A stretch of 64,000 bases of DNA from Chionis minor (Eukaryota; Chordata; Aves; Charadriiformes; Chionididae), in contig VZSF01011296.1 in the NCBI GenBank assembly GCA_013398295.1, positions 124,001 to 188,000 on the forward strand, written 5' to 3'. Positions 12,501 to 27,500 of this stretch are shown here, one piece after another. The translations under genes and the position numbers were made by a program. Every line of letters starts with the position of its first letter. Position 1 is the stretch's first letter. The notes under the pieces were generated by a model. The model made no database searches, was not told the origin of the DNA, and saw only the letters and a list, made by a program, of their open reading frames with translations.

Positions 12501-15500
12501 GAAATATTTACACCAGTAATCTTATTTCAGTCCCTTAAGTAGCACTGTCAAGACTTTTCCTGTATATTTTATGAGCTACAAGTTGTTAATAGGCACCTAG
12601 AGTACCGCTTTCGAGCAGTTAACAGGTCTACACACAAAACAAGAAATCAGACATTAATTCATGTAAAAACTGCAAACAATGCTCAAGTTACTGTATTTAC
12701 TCCTGACATCAAACTGCAGTCTGTATGTATGAGTGCATTTCTTACCCGGTCGCCCTTACCACCAGGGAGGCCTGGAGGACCTGGCAGTCCAGGAAGTCCA
12801 ATATCGCCCTGGGGACCCTGTGAAAATAAGTCAAAGGTGTAAACTTACCCAGTTTATTTTAGAATGAACAACTAAGGGTCATACCCTGACAAGCAGATGG
12901 GGCAGAATCTTATTCCCAGAACACTCCTGACTTGATGAAAGAGGATTATCTGATGAAAATAGAGCTGATCCAAAATACAGCCCTTTAAACAGCAGCTTAT
13001 TACGATTTTATTGCTGACAAACCCAAGAGAAACAGCTTACAGGGCTTTCCACCCTCTAGTCCCTCGACGACAGTCTGGTTCTCTTAAAAATGCTTCCTAA
13101 GATCTTGTGCTCTGTGATTTGCACATTCCTCTGTAACAGCAGGCTCTTTCAGCCAAAACCTCCCCAGCTAGGCTTCTGGCTGTCACTGTGTAAATACTGC
13201 TGCAGCACCAGTAAAAGGTGGCATTCATAATCCACTCCATTCATTAGTTTCACGCAGCTGTTAGCAGAAAGCCAGTCTTTCACTGCTCCTGTTCCCCGAG
13301 TACACGCAGCCCACACAGGAGCGTGCAACCCAGCTTTGCACATCACAGGATTTATGTTTTTTTGAGACAGCAGCGGTACCCCACATCTCCACATACTTTA
13401 AAACGGCATTTGCTAATATTAGCACAGACACAGAGGGCCGAAACGCAACAATCACTCGTTTCAAAGTTATTTTCAGTTCCGTGCGCGGATAAAGGGGTAA
13501 GTGTAGTTGCAGATTATACCACAGCTTCTTGAAAGTAAATATGAGCACTGAATATGGAAATAAACTGCTTACCCATTTCCCTGGTAAACCTGGAGGACCC
13601 GCAGGACCTGGCTCCCCTCTGCTACCCTTAGAGGAAAAAGAACATCATTACTTCCTGAAATATTTCCTGTGAACGGGGAGTAAAGTATGACTTTTTTTTT
13701 TCTTAATGTGTAGTGAATTATACTACTTAGCAGTTGGCTTTAATCAAGACTTCTGTTTATTAGTGCAAAAATATCACATGCATTAAAAATAGTGAAACTT
13801 CCCAAGAAATTTAAACATTTTTAGTTAACAGTGGCATACAACATTTAGTTGCCATTAAATAATTCAGCTAATTCATTCTGCTGAGTGATTTATGCACAAT
13901 CAAGTCCCCTTCGTGGCATCGCACCTGAGCATTACCTGTAATGAACACCTTTACTTCACAACTCTGACACATACGCTTAGCTTTATGCTTTTGCTTAATT
14001 TCATCAACTGAACTCTCACATGACCACATACTTTAAAGCATGATCCCACATGAACAATGGACAGATGTGAAAAGTGTGTGCAGAAGTCATGCTTAACAAA
14101 AACTCATTTAGGTTAAAAAAAAAAGTCTAGACCCTTTCAAAGGGTAACCTTTGAAAAATCCCCATTCACAATAGTGGTAAGTATAAACACTTTTTTTTTT
14201 TTCACTTCAGATACGTTTACCCATTCAGATCATCATGTTCACCTTGTTCATTATTGTTATAATTCCATCTCTTAATGCAGCTGTTTGAATATATACTCTA
14301 GGTAAACCTGTAATTGAGTCAAATTTTCAAAGACTTTAAACAATTTTCAAACTGAAGTACCTCCCTCAAAAGGGTTTTGGCTCTTATGATTAAACCTTTC
14401 AGAACAGCTCAATAAGTTTTATAGATATAGCGTCACCTGTACAGACATATATCTGTACAGATAAATTCAAACACTGTCCCAACACAAGCTTAAGTCTCAC
14501 TTGAGCCATTTTTCTTACTTCCACTATATGAATACATAAGGGGTACTTGCTATAAAAGCATGATATAGCATTTAAGATCATAAAATATCAAAAATTGAAG
14601 TTATTAGATACATAAGTAGAAAACCTGTTGTATATAACTTAGAAAATATGGATAAAGGCAGATCTAAGCATTTTAGCGCTGTATACAACGGATAATTTTA
14701 AATATATGTATTTCTTCCATAATAAGAAAAATATTGTGAAATATTGTAAGATACTCATTAATAAGAAGAGATGTCAGACACTGCCCTTTACACCAAGTCA
14801 TAAATGCGATGACTACTTCTCACAGAAGCTTAGGAAAATTAACTCTACAATTCAAAAAATAATGAGGTATCCTGGAGAGATCAGAGAACCAAACATAAAC
14901 AGACTTTTTATTCATTTCCTTCAAAATATCCTATGGTGTTAAAGTCACTGTCCTTTTAAAGCACTTTGTATATTTTTGGAAACTTTTTTATGTTAAAAAA
15001 GAAAAAGAAAAAAGGAAAAAAGCTCTCCAAACCGTCTTCATCTTACAATGCAGAAAATGAATTCACCTTTTTGAAAGTTTGTTATTTAATCACATAATTC
15101 TGTACTGCATTTGTGACCTGGGATACTACTACATTTCTGATGCAGGAAAAAGAATGATTAGAATTATGATCAGTACTAGATACTTGTCTCCTCATGTATG
15201 TCATAACATTCATGTATGATTGCTATACAGCTGTAAAACAAAGCAATGTCATCTTCCGTAGAGTTAAAAATCATATAATAAACCTCTTAAGCACACCAAA
15301 GGTTCTGCTGGTCATACAGAATGCAAGAAAAATCTTCCATTTGATTTTAAACGCAAAAAAAAAAATCTTTTCTCAAATATACACTGCAGGCACTTTTTCA
15401 AAGACCAATGTTTTTCTAAGGTGGTAAAAAAAGGTTAGTATACTGAAGACTGGAATACAAAAGGACAGTATTTACTGTAAACATTGTCATTATGTCTGTA

Positions 15501-18500
15501 AGGAGGGATTACTTCAAACTAAGGGCCACCACTGCAGGAGCTGTGGTTTAGCAAGCAAGAGGGGAAATGTAACCCAAAGAACAATCAGGAATCCCATTGG
15601 CCCATGGCATAACTTAAAAGACCGTAAAGCTTCCTCCAAGTTACACCTGACCAAAATGGTCCTGGGATAGGATTTACATTGGGCTGGTTACTCTTGGTTC
15701 CCTTCATAGGGGATGAAGAAAAAAAGATATCTTGAAATGTCCTCAGGTGAACATTTAAAATACATTGCAAGTCATGTCCTAGAAGCATCTACGTTTTCCC
15801 CACAGCCTATAAGAGAGTTTCTGTAATAACTGGTCCAGGAGTCAACATCTGTACTTGCTCAGCTGAAACCTTCCTCTGTGCCTTAAGTTATTCATAGGCA
15901 ATACGCAGAACAGAAGGCACTTTGGCCATGTCCTCAGCCTACCTTTCTTACATGTTGGCCCTATATATAGCACAGCCCATAGCTGCAAGCCATTCACAAA
16001 TCAATGGGCATGTTGTGCTGGTTTTAACAAAACAAAAAAAACAAAACAAAAAAAAAGGCAAAACAAACAGGGGGGGGGGAAAAAAAAGGAAGAGAGAGAC
16101 CAGAATCTGTATGTTTTATGCACTTTTGACACACTACAAAATTCCTACTTTTCCTATAGGTTGAACGCTTTAAGGAGGAAAATAGCTACTCCAGTTTAGG
16201 GATTGCTGGTAAACTTTCCTGGCGTGCAATGAAGGGAGGCAGCATGCCGACTCCCACTGCGACCGGCCCCTCAAGTACCCTAAAGCCTGGCCACTGCCTA
16301 GAAATTGTTCCAGTCGATGGTGTTAGCGTGGACCAAAAGTTGTCCAGGACCACTCCAGTACTTTAACAGTACAAGTAACTGATTTCTGTTCAGTACACTA
16401 TCGCTTAGCACGTGAGTACCGTGCAGGGTAAGGTCATTCTCTCAAGGCACATGTGAAACGGTGGGGTGTGAACTGGTGGTACAGCACCACAATACTGAGC
16501 ATTACCAGGATGCAGCCCGTGTGCTAGACTGTGGTTACACCAAAACCTGCCTTCCCTTTGTTCCGAGGCAGGATTGCTGCACCACTCTGTACATTTAAAT
16601 GGGGATGTAAAGTCTCTCTCACAGTTCTGCAAGGTCTATATTTTGCCTTTGAACGTAATACATGTAAGGGGACGTTACAGGATTTACAGTAGACATCCCT
16701 TTAGGTTGTCTGGGATAATTTTCATCCTCACTGAAGTTCTGAAGACTAAATACTTTTGTAGAATTCCCAGAAGTGGTTACAGAATGCATTCTTATGCTAA
16801 AACAGTTTCTTTCACGAGTTTATTGATTTCCTGTTGACCAATTGATCCTGTTAAGGATACCTCTGTTAGTGGAACAATAACAAGAGTAAGAATATTCCCC
16901 AGGTAACTTGCATCTCACTTAGCTGTCCAGACAATCAAAACATTAATTAGAATCTCTTGACAGGTAATTCGCAGTGTACACTGTAATAAACTCTCCTCAA
17001 CTTCAGAATTTTGTTATTGTTATATATATCATTCCAATTTTTAGCATATTCAACCACAGTGCCACAGAGAATTAAACCTGTGTAGAATAAAAAAAGGATA
17101 AACAAAGAACATTTTGAATGAACTTTTAAAACTTAGTATTCCAAAGTCTTTTGCAAAATGTAACACGTTTATCAATTATATGCTTGTGAGACTTTAACTT
17201 AACAGAATTTTTTTTTCATCCAAAATCTCAGAGGAATTATTAATTTAAATTCAAGGACTTATCCACGGAAGCATCAACAGGACTCTTCCTTGACCTTCAG
17301 TACAGTAGTAAAAAGCATCCAAAACTATAAACTATTATTTGCTAGAAGAGTAAATATACAGAAAACTTTCTCTGAGATTTCAAATGCACCTTTGCACCTT
17401 TCTCAGAGCAATAATTAAATTTTACTGCTGAGGATAGTGGTAAGACATAGGTGTAGCATGCAATATACCTTCCTCTCAACTGTGACATGCTTTGGGCACA
17501 AGAAGCAGCCCAATAGCTGCTGTTCTCTTCAAGGGTGATACCGCGGCCAAGTATAAAAGACAGAGACCTTTCATACTGGCTGTATCTACCGTGTTAACTG
17601 AAGTCCAGGACAGCTTTAGTACACTAACTCCATAACAAGTGCCTTTTTTACCCAGGTTACTATCTACACTGCTTCAGAGAAGCCAACATTGGGATATCTG
17701 CTGACATCCAGAGGTCTAGCATGCCCAAAAGTCTAAGGAAGCTGTTGTTGGAGGTGAAGGAGTAAAGAGAAAGGTAACAGACAGGAATCTGACCACACAG
17801 TTTGGAAAGACAGGAGTGGATAGTATGAGAACTGGAGAGGCTTGGAGACACTAAATAGGTTTGGTTGGGATATGAGTCTGCCAGGGAGAGAGGAGGAAGA
17901 GCTACCCTGTACAAACCACACTGCAGCATTGTGCAAGGTCAGAAAGCTTGGTCACATCCATCTAGAGGCTTAGGTTTACTGAATAAAAAAGCATATCTAG
18001 CAGGATGGAAATCTACTTTGTTCTTTTGACTCTGCTGTAAACTGTGCAATACTAACCCCTTTAGCTGTATTTTAAATGTAAACTATGACCCACCACTTGT
18101 GGAACACCTCTGAAATTATATATTAATTATATAATAAATAATTATATAATTATACATACAAAACATCTCCACTAATACCTAAACATATCATAAACTGAGG
18201 CAAGGATATTTCATCCTATCACACTACCCATACAACTACACCAATACCAACTCCAGGAAATGACCCAATATTTCAGCTGGAGTCACGTAAAAGGAATATG
18301 ATAGAAAAAAAAAATAGATCTTAGTTATAATGGTTAGGGTAATCAAAGATACATTTCAGGGTAGGTAAGACAAAAATATCTTTAAAGACTCAGAAAATTA
18401 TTTAGCTGAAACTGATTTGAGATGCTGAAAACAGTATTCTCATAGAAACTGAGGTTGTCTGACATGTTTGTACCAAATCGAAGGTACAGAGAGACAAAGG

Positions 18501-21500
18501 CACCTCCGTAGAGCAAGTCAGCCTAACCAACCAGGGCCCCTCAGAAGTCTGCCAGAGGGGGCTATGGTACCAAATCTTAGGCAGTTAGATGCTTAACCTC
18601 TGTTGCTAACATTTTAGCAACATTGGGAAAACATGTATTCCATCCTAAACCCTTAACGTGTATAGCTGGCCTGGATATACATTGAGTTTGCTCAATCTGC
18701 TAAGCAAGCATTGAACTTTAGGTTAAATGGTTACCTAAATCTTCCAAGCTCTCTTTTTACTGTAAAACCACAGGAGGGAATACATGTTCTCCAAATGTTA
18801 GCAATTTAGAGGTTAAATAGCTGAAGAAAAACAAGGGATGAAAAAAGCAGGGGCAGGGGTCAGTACTTTCTGCAGACACAATATGAAAAATTAAATCTTA
18901 CTAAATCTCAGCAAATATGAAAGAAAATGGTTAAGCAGCTTAGGGAGCATGGCTAAATTCCACTGATTAGGCATGACACACTGATATTTGAGAATTGCTT
19001 CCTTTGGGCCACCTGCCATGTTGACTGGCTTAGAAAGGTTTAAATCACAAATGAGTTTGGTAATTACTTGGATTGGCTAGCATAATATGAAGCAAACATA
19101 AGGTTAACCAACGAATCAATTAGAGTGGAATGCAGAATATATTTGATTTAGAAACAAAAGACAAAATGTCCATGCTGCTCCAGTTGTTTTTCTATTTTAC
19201 TGAAGAGATGTATAGTAAACTAAATAAACAAAAGCAAAACTTTAGCACTCAGGTGCCAGCTTAAGTTTTCTAGAGAAAAGCAGTGATAGAATAAAATGCT
19301 ACTTTTGAAAGTCATTTTCTCCCAGGGACATTTGTCAGTGGTGAGATAAGAGTCTCCCAGTGCATGAGTTTGCCTATTTTTAATTAAAGCTAGTTATCTT
19401 GTTTTCAACTATTTAATATCTTCCCTGTGAGACTGTAAATGTTTACAGACTCACAAAAGGCCAAAATTTGAAACTGCTGCTTAGTAATAAATACTGTTCC
19501 AACTGCATTCCAACAGTTGTTTAGTAATGAAAATAAAATTGCAATAACACGGTTAATGCCAGAGGGTGCTACAGGCTATTTGGTAAACAGTATAGAAGTA
19601 TTAATTTGTCTCACAGAGTCACTGATGATTGCTTATTAGCGCTCCATTGTGTAAGTCATCAAAAAACTACACACTAATTGAAGTGAAAATTTTCTCTCAA
19701 AAAGATGTCTTTTGCAAGTAGCTAAAGCTGAAAAGTCAGGCATTTTTTTTAATATAACACAAATGTAGGCATATTAGTTTTCCATCGTGCAGATACCAGC
19801 CTGCTGTCCATATTAGCAGAGTCAGCCTTCTTATCCACACAAACTTTCACTGGAGGTCCCTTCTTCTACAGCTCTGGCTCTCCTGGAGCTACCAGCCATA
19901 CTGTCTTTCCCCAGTAGTGACGTGACAAACAGGGGTAAGTGAAATGGGAAAGTGAAGAGGATCTTTTATGCGGCTGCTGCCATGCAGCAATACATTAAGG
20001 GACTGAAGTTCTCCATAGCCAGAAAAAGGTCAAGATTTTCCAACTGCAAGGAAAATGACCAGCCCCTCTTCTGCCTGAGCCTTCTATTATCAAGCGTGAA
20101 ATGGAACAAAGGGTAAAGGAGAAAGAAAAGAACTGAGGTGAGTGTTAAAGAGAATAATTCAAAATGGGAAGAAAAAGGACAAGAAGAATACCTGAATAGT
20201 AACCACAAAATCCTCAGGTTTTGAAAGTGTTTGGTTACTTTGGTCAAAAACTAACAAAAGTTAAAAAGTTACGAGAAAATTTCAAAATCTGAAAAAAAAT
20301 ACAAAAACATTCACAAGATAAATTCTCTTTAGAGCAATTATGAAAGCTTTTCTCAACTTATTGTCAAAATTTCTAGTTTTAGAAGTTTGAAAATCCATGG
20401 CATGTAGAATTATTTAACTGGCAGATTTAATTTTTTTCCTGGAAATGTGAGGGCAGAGTCCTAGAAGCTGAGGCTCAAATACATCTACTACATGTACATG
20501 CTGCAGAAGAAAGAGAAAACACTCTTTATTCTGCCCTGAAAATAAGTACAAACTTAATTTGGACCAAAGTTCATTGAGGTTCAACAATCCAACTCTGTGT
20601 CCTTCCTGAACAAAAAATCCCGATCATCCCAGGTTTTTGTGTAGAACCAATGTTTTTTCCAATGTTGCCAAAAAGAAAATGGAAAGCCATTACAGTCATA
20701 TGCTGTCTGTAGTCTTGAGCAGAACAAATCTAAACGTAGTTATTATTCAAGTCTCTTTATAGCTTTAAAGGAACTACAGATGAGAAATAGATTACTGTTT
20801 AATGTTCTACATGAAAACTTACTTTATTATCATAGAATCATAGAATGGTTAGAGTTGGAAGGGACCTTAAAGATCATCAAGTTCCAACCCCCCTGCCATG
20901 GGCAGGGACACCTCTCACTAGAGCAGGTTGCTCAAAGCCCCATCCAGCCTGGCCTTAAACACTTCCAGGGATGGGGCCTCCACAACTTCCCTGGGTAACC
21001 TGTTCCAGTGCCTCACCACCCTCACAGTAAAGAACTTCTTCCTAATATCTCATCTAAATCTCCCCTCTTCCAATTTAAAACCATTACCCCTTGTCCTAGC
21101 ACTAGATTTCCTAACAAAGAGTCCCTCTCCAGCTCTCCTGTAGGCTCCCTTCAGATACTGAAAGGCTATTATTATCAAAAATTTACTTCCTTTCTCCATT
21201 TTGTATTGAACAAAAGATGAGTTTTTTTCTATACCTTTTTTCTAATGTTCTTATGTTTTTCAAAATGAGTGGGCTTTGTAAAGACGAGAAAATAAAGGCA
21301 AGATATCCAGATGTCTTGCTGGTCTCTAGAGTGATAAACAGAAAAATCATTGTATTTAATCTGCATTAAGTATTCTGTCCAGCTACAGGGGTACTAGTAA
21401 TTAACCTTGCATGTCAACTCCTGTTCTATGGACTGCTGATTTTGTAAATTCATGTTCACATTGAAAGGATTAAAAGCATAGTTCAGCAGATTACAGTGCA

Positions 21501-24500
21501 TTATCAGAGCGGGCAATTACTTTGGTCCAATTCAATTATAATACTTATTCCTGTTACAAGTATAGAAAATATCAGCTCAAGAAGAACAGGACTGAAAACT
21601 TTTTCAAGTGCACGCAACACTTTTAAACACAAACAACAAAAGTAAATGTTATCAAGCTGGCTATATGGGAGGCTGAAGATACCTGTATTCCACGCTAGTA
21701 AGCATATGCTCATAAAATTCCCTTTTTATATCATTTATAGACAGCTGTGGACACAGCACTCATACAAAGATTCAGTCTAAAATAAATGTGAATTCATGAA
21801 TTAATGCATCTAGCACACAGAAGAAAGCAGAAGAAAGGGAAATCTGTTACTTGGCTGACTCCTGCTATATGTTTAGGAGTTTCATGGTATTCCTGACCCA
21901 TGAAATATCCTTACAAATATATCCTGATCTGTATCTCTCTAAGCCTTGTATGAGGGTAAGCCTACAACTGCATGAGTAAAACTGTTATGTCACTCTATGA
22001 TAGCAGAAGCTCAGAAAAACCCAGGAAAGTATCCCTAAGGTACCAGTGACAAGACAGAAGCTTGCAAAAGCGATTGGTTACAGAGCCTGGACCCTTGTCA
22101 ATGTCATCAGACTAAATTTTGGTATATGAAAATTTTCTTCAAATCACTGACCCTCTCATCCCTCACAGAACAATTAACAGGAAAGGGAAATTAGGTCAGC
22201 CTTGTGTAACTTCAGTCCATGCCAGGCCCACTCCAGAGGGAATCAGAAATCTGCACCAAGCAGACTCTCTGGTACCCCAAGCATCCCATCAGTTCTATTT
22301 CCTTAACACATTTATTTCCTGCAGCAAGCTACCTGCCCAGCAATGATTTCTCCAGTCTTCCAGATCTTTCTAGTGTTAAGGAAAATCTCCAGTGAAAGAA
22401 ACTACCACATCAATGTGCCCAAATAGAGATAAATGTTATACTCCACATCACTATGGCTAGATTCATGGTGTGACCAGAAAGGGTCAAGGCACAGGCCTGA
22501 GCATCATCCCACCACCATCCATGGTAAAGTTAGCATGCGTTTGTCTCAGGCAAACCGAACTTTCCTAGATAATGCCCAGGAACAGTTTTGGGAACACAGG
22601 CAGAAGACTGTTCCCCCACAACAACGTGTTTGCACCCAGCCTGCTCTTAGATGTGAGGGTGTGTTAAGGGAGTGTAGCAGTCCGAAGACAAACCACGCCA
22701 TGCCAGTTGACCAAGGGGGCTGAAAACAGTCCCTAGCCATTTCTTTACTAGGTAGGACAGAGCGCTACCTTTCCTTCATACGTTGCCTCATTGTTCACAT
22801 TACATGTGTTAGAAACGGGTCCTAGCGAGAAAAAAAAATAAATCGTGTTCTGAATACTTAGTTTGAAGTTCAAAACCTTTTAATATACAGCTCAGCTTTG
22901 TAATATACAGCACAAGCTTATTTAAGAGGCTGAAACAAGTTAAAGAAAAGAGCAAGTGGTCTACTGACAGCTAGTGAATTTAAGCTTTTCAACACCACTT
23001 GTGGGAGTCGACTGTTGCAGTGGAAGAACAGGAGTTTGGTTCCAGCTTTTTGTCACAAACCACCCTCATTCCCTCTGTTTAGGCTTTTAAAAACAAAGAC
23101 CAGAAGGATATAAACAAAGGTTTAAAATTTAATTTATCACCAGACAGAAACAGCCATAGGGCATACACTTCTGGATTTCTCTATGCGATGATGTGCATAG
23201 GACATCTGGTACAGAAGGAGGTTAAAGAACACCTGATATTTACCTTAAAAATTAGCACTTGCACTGAATAATATCTTTACCTCATGGTTAGCTTCAGCAA
23301 CCATAACTCGAGACACTGCAATATTACATACGCTCAGTTAGAAATTTATTCAATACTTACTGGTGGTCCCCGGGGTCCTGTTGGACCTGCTTCTCCCTCT
23401 GGTCCCTGTTCACCCTGTTTTGGAGACAGCAAGAATGCAAAAAATTCAAGAAGTGTTTTTTTGCACAATGCAAAACTTTTCTTTTTTCTAGATCTTTTGA
23501 ATAAGATTAATGATCTTACCTGTTTACCAGAATTTCCCATCAAACCTAGCACCCCAGGGGGACCTCTATTACCCTGTTGGACAAAAGATGAAAAATACTA
23601 GCCAAGACAATGGTTTACTGTTGCATTTTAAAACAAAAAAATAAAGAAATCAATAAGGTTAAAAAAAAAAATTCAGCCTGTATTGATTTTTTAACTTCCA
23701 TCTTTATTTTGGTTTTCATTTAACTTTTTACCTAATTTCTTCTGATTTTTCAAAAGTCAGATTTCAGTTTTTTTGTTGTTTACATACTGACAAATCCCAA
23801 ACAGACTTGACTGCTGCTCTCAAAACACTGAAGTATAATATCATTCCATGTAATTTCAGAAGAAATTCACATCTCAATCTAGTTTTCTTTTTCAATTACT
23901 CATAACTAAACATAAACATTATTGTCTGAAACATTCCATAGTCTCAATCTTACAATACTTTTTTAAACTTAATTGGAATGCTGGAATTTGCTGGTATGTA
24001 AATAAAGACTATCTCTGAGATTCAGTCAACTTAGAGCAGCTATAAATATTATTCTTATTATGAGATCCCTCATTTCAAACTGTAATGAGGTATCCATGTC
24101 ATGTGCCTCCTCTAGCAACAACTTCCACAAATTTAAAAGGAAATGCCTTTTTTTAGCTACTGGAATCATGAGAGCCGTATCACGTAGCCAAAGAATCATA
24201 AAAAAAACATAGAACTAGAGCTGATGAAAGAATATATTTAATTCTTTCAGCCAAAGGTTTGTCTCTTCCCACAACGGAAAGTAAATATAATTTCACTGAG
24301 TACTTTAGAACCTGATAAGCACAAATACAGTATTATAAGAAAGTCAACACTCAAGATGATCTACCTTTGGGCCAGGAATACCTTTCACACCTGGGGAGCC
24401 TGGTAAACCCTGAAAGAAATAACATTTACAGTGTTTATTTGTTGTTAAGGGGACCAGAAATTGTGTTTTAAAAAAAAAAATTAAAAAAAAAAAATCTTTC

Positions 24501-27500
24501 TCATGTTAAAGTATTTCTAGTCCTTTGACTTGATATCCAATAACTTTTATCCAGTAACACTTTTTCTTTTACCCAATAGCGCTTTTATCCAATAACGGAC
24601 CAAGCTTAAATTCTTTCTATTTAGAAAGTAACAGATAAGGAGTAGTATTCCTACTTCGTAACGTGGCAAAAGGAGCATGGAAAAGTGAGGAGCTGTGGCT
24701 TTCTCTGTCTTAGACCAGAAACAGATTCTCAGTCCCAGTATTCTGAAACTGGAGGCGGAGAGTTTAATAGATACTTTTTGTAAGCATTTCATCCCCTCCT
24801 CACTCCTGTGCGACAGCTCATAGCAAGTATGCTTTTACCAATTTTCTTCCAAGCTTAAGAGCTCACTTCGTATGACACATTTACTTCTGGTTTAATACAG
24901 GTCCTTCTCTATATCCTCAGAGCAATTACCCCTATGGCATAGTGTTTCAAAGAAGTTTCTATTTAGGTTTTGACAATTGGCAGTTTTCACATTTGTTCAG
25001 TTAATGTGCAAGGATTACCTTCTAAAAGAGTCCCTAAAGCACTATTGATTCCCTATAACTTCACCACGGGGGATACACTAGGAAACTGCCCCCCCCACCC
25101 CTCCTGCAGAAAGAAGTATATGAACCCAGATGTTCTGAGACAGCAGAATATCAAAAGCACATGATTGTTCACCTATGATATGTTAGACTAGCAGGTTGGC
25201 TCTTGCAGCTCACCCTGGGAATCAGTCAATACAATGAGAGCCACTAATTGTGAGCTCACACCATAATATGCACAGGGTCTCAGATATGAGAATCCTAAAA
25301 GGATTCCACACTGGCAACAAACATGTTGTAAGACCAAGTTGCTCACTTCGGTACCACAAGGAGATTTAGGCTTTTCCACAAAAGTTTTGGATTCACATAG
25401 CAGAATTTCCCCTTGCATTACACATGGAATCACAGAATCAAAGAATGATTTGGGTTGGAAGGGTCCTTAAAGATCATCTGGTTCCAACCCCCCTGCCACG
25501 GGCAGGGACATCTTCCGCTAGATCAGGTTGCTCAAAGCCCCATCCAGCCTGGCTTTGAACGCTTCCAGGGATGGGGCTTCCACAACTTTTCTGGGTGACC
25601 TGTTCCAGTGTACTCTTCGTGAGCCTTTTGATAAGGTTTTCACTTAAATTCCTCCAATGTCAGCAAACTAACACATATATGGCCTTTCTGTGGTTTGAAC
25701 TGCGCTAACTTTCAAAGGTAAAATACCAGATACTTACTGGCAGTCCCTGAAGCCCTGCATCACCCGGAGCTCCAGGTTTTCCTGGTTCACCCTGAAAAAC
25801 ATTTTAAGTTGCACCTTATGCAAACCAAAAAAAAAGGAAAATTTTCATTTCTGGAAGACAGAGCTGGAGTACTTTTGGATCTGTAGGATGGGAAAGTTCA
25901 TTCAATTACCTTAATAATGTGCATAAAGCCTTGGGCAGCAGCATAGTAAAAAGCCACAAATGACTAAAATATAGGGCACTACCAAAGCTCAGATATATGC
26001 CAACTGTGCCTTACTTTTGCTCCAGGCATTCCAGGGATCCCTTCCCGGCCATCAACCCCTGGTAAGCCCTTGGGGGAAAAAAAAAAAAAAAAGAAAAAAA
26101 AAAATTTAATGTATTGTTGCAGAGATTTTGCCCAAGCACTCTGATATAAAAATTGCATGACATGAAGCAAATGAAGAAATGAAATATACATACAGACTCT
26201 CCTTTAGGCCCAGGGAGACCATTTATTCCTCTTGTGCCTTGAGGGCCCTAAGAATAATAATAATTTTTAAAAATGAAAACAAACACATTGAAATGACAGA
26301 TGCAAAGAATATCAACACTTACTTATTCATAAATGCATTACTTTGAGAGTACCAATCATGCTGTACGTTTATATTTTATAAGTAACCAATGTTTGTAAGT
26401 CAACATGTGCTGAAATTTATCTGTTCTCACCCTTTCTCCCTTCGGACCTGCCTCTCCCAGTGGACCTCTCTGTCCTTGATCCCCCTACAAGAAAAGAAAA
26501 AAATGTGTTCTTCTACTCACAATTCCTTAGGGACAATAAGAGAGCCTGGACTTGACATCACTGCCATATCATTTATTCATCTATGAGGAATCAATGGAAT
26601 TGGATTAATCAGAGGCTTTTTTGATTCACAGCCACAAAGTTTCAGGACTTAGTATCTAACTGGGTAGATGCTGGGAAGTGTTGGGCTAACACACACTCTA
26701 CTTACAGGTGCACCAGGAAGACCTTGAGGACCAGGCTCACCATCAAGCCCACGAGCTCCCTACAAAACAATTAGATAACACAGGACATTAAAATGAAATG
26801 CTGAAACGCTAACAACTTATGATGCCCCCTGGTTTGCTAAGAGCTGCAAATTCTGTCTGTCTGAGGCATTTTTATAGCTATAATTTACCAAAAAAAAAAA
26901 AAAAAAGGAAATTTTGGCAAACTATTTAATTAATCTATCATAGCTTTTTGTGGATTTATGAAAACCACTATATTTAACTATGGAAAAATTCAAAAAATGA
27001 CATTCAGTTCATTCTCTAAAAAAAAAAAAAAAAAAACCTTTAAGACAGCAAGAAGGTAGACCTTTTCACACTACTTCAGAAAATACCTGTACGTTCCTTG
27101 ACAATACTGTATCCTTCACCACATACCAGAACAGCATCAAAATGTGAACAGAAATCATCAAGTGCAGTGCTGCTATTTTTATCACATGTTTCAAGGAAAC
27201 AATGCAATTGCTACCCTGTAAGTAATTTTAAATGGAGAGGAAAAAAAACAGTTTTCAAAAAAATTTACAGAGACTAAGGAATTTCTTTGTCAAACAAATG
27301 TAGTAAATATTTCAAACAGACAAAACAGCAGAAAAATGTAGGCAAATAACTATGAAGAATTAGAAGATGCAAAGGCCAGAAAACCAAAGAAAAACAGTAA
27401 TAACTTAGCAAATGTGTCTGAGAGGTTAGGAAGGACCATTCATAAGAAAATTCATAATCAGGTCAAATTTCATGTTGTTTCTGAACACAGATGATCACAG

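Larger units (their letters stand above)
13627..23360 (-). other. COL9A1 intron 28 (9.7 kb)
   Basis: A long AT-rich intron with a CR1 fragment at 20831-21170, A-rich low complexity at 16025-16095, and an ATTATATAATAAATAATTAT-type AT repeat at about 18115-18160. No exon-like Gly-X-Y segment was found. The 22430-22740 stretch has open frames on both strands but no recognisable product. Confidence 0.65.

Noticed and set aside
22433..22740. Open frames on both strands in intron 28
   Set aside because: No recognisable domain, no Gly-X-Y pattern and no splice context. A decayed repeat is possible but not supported.
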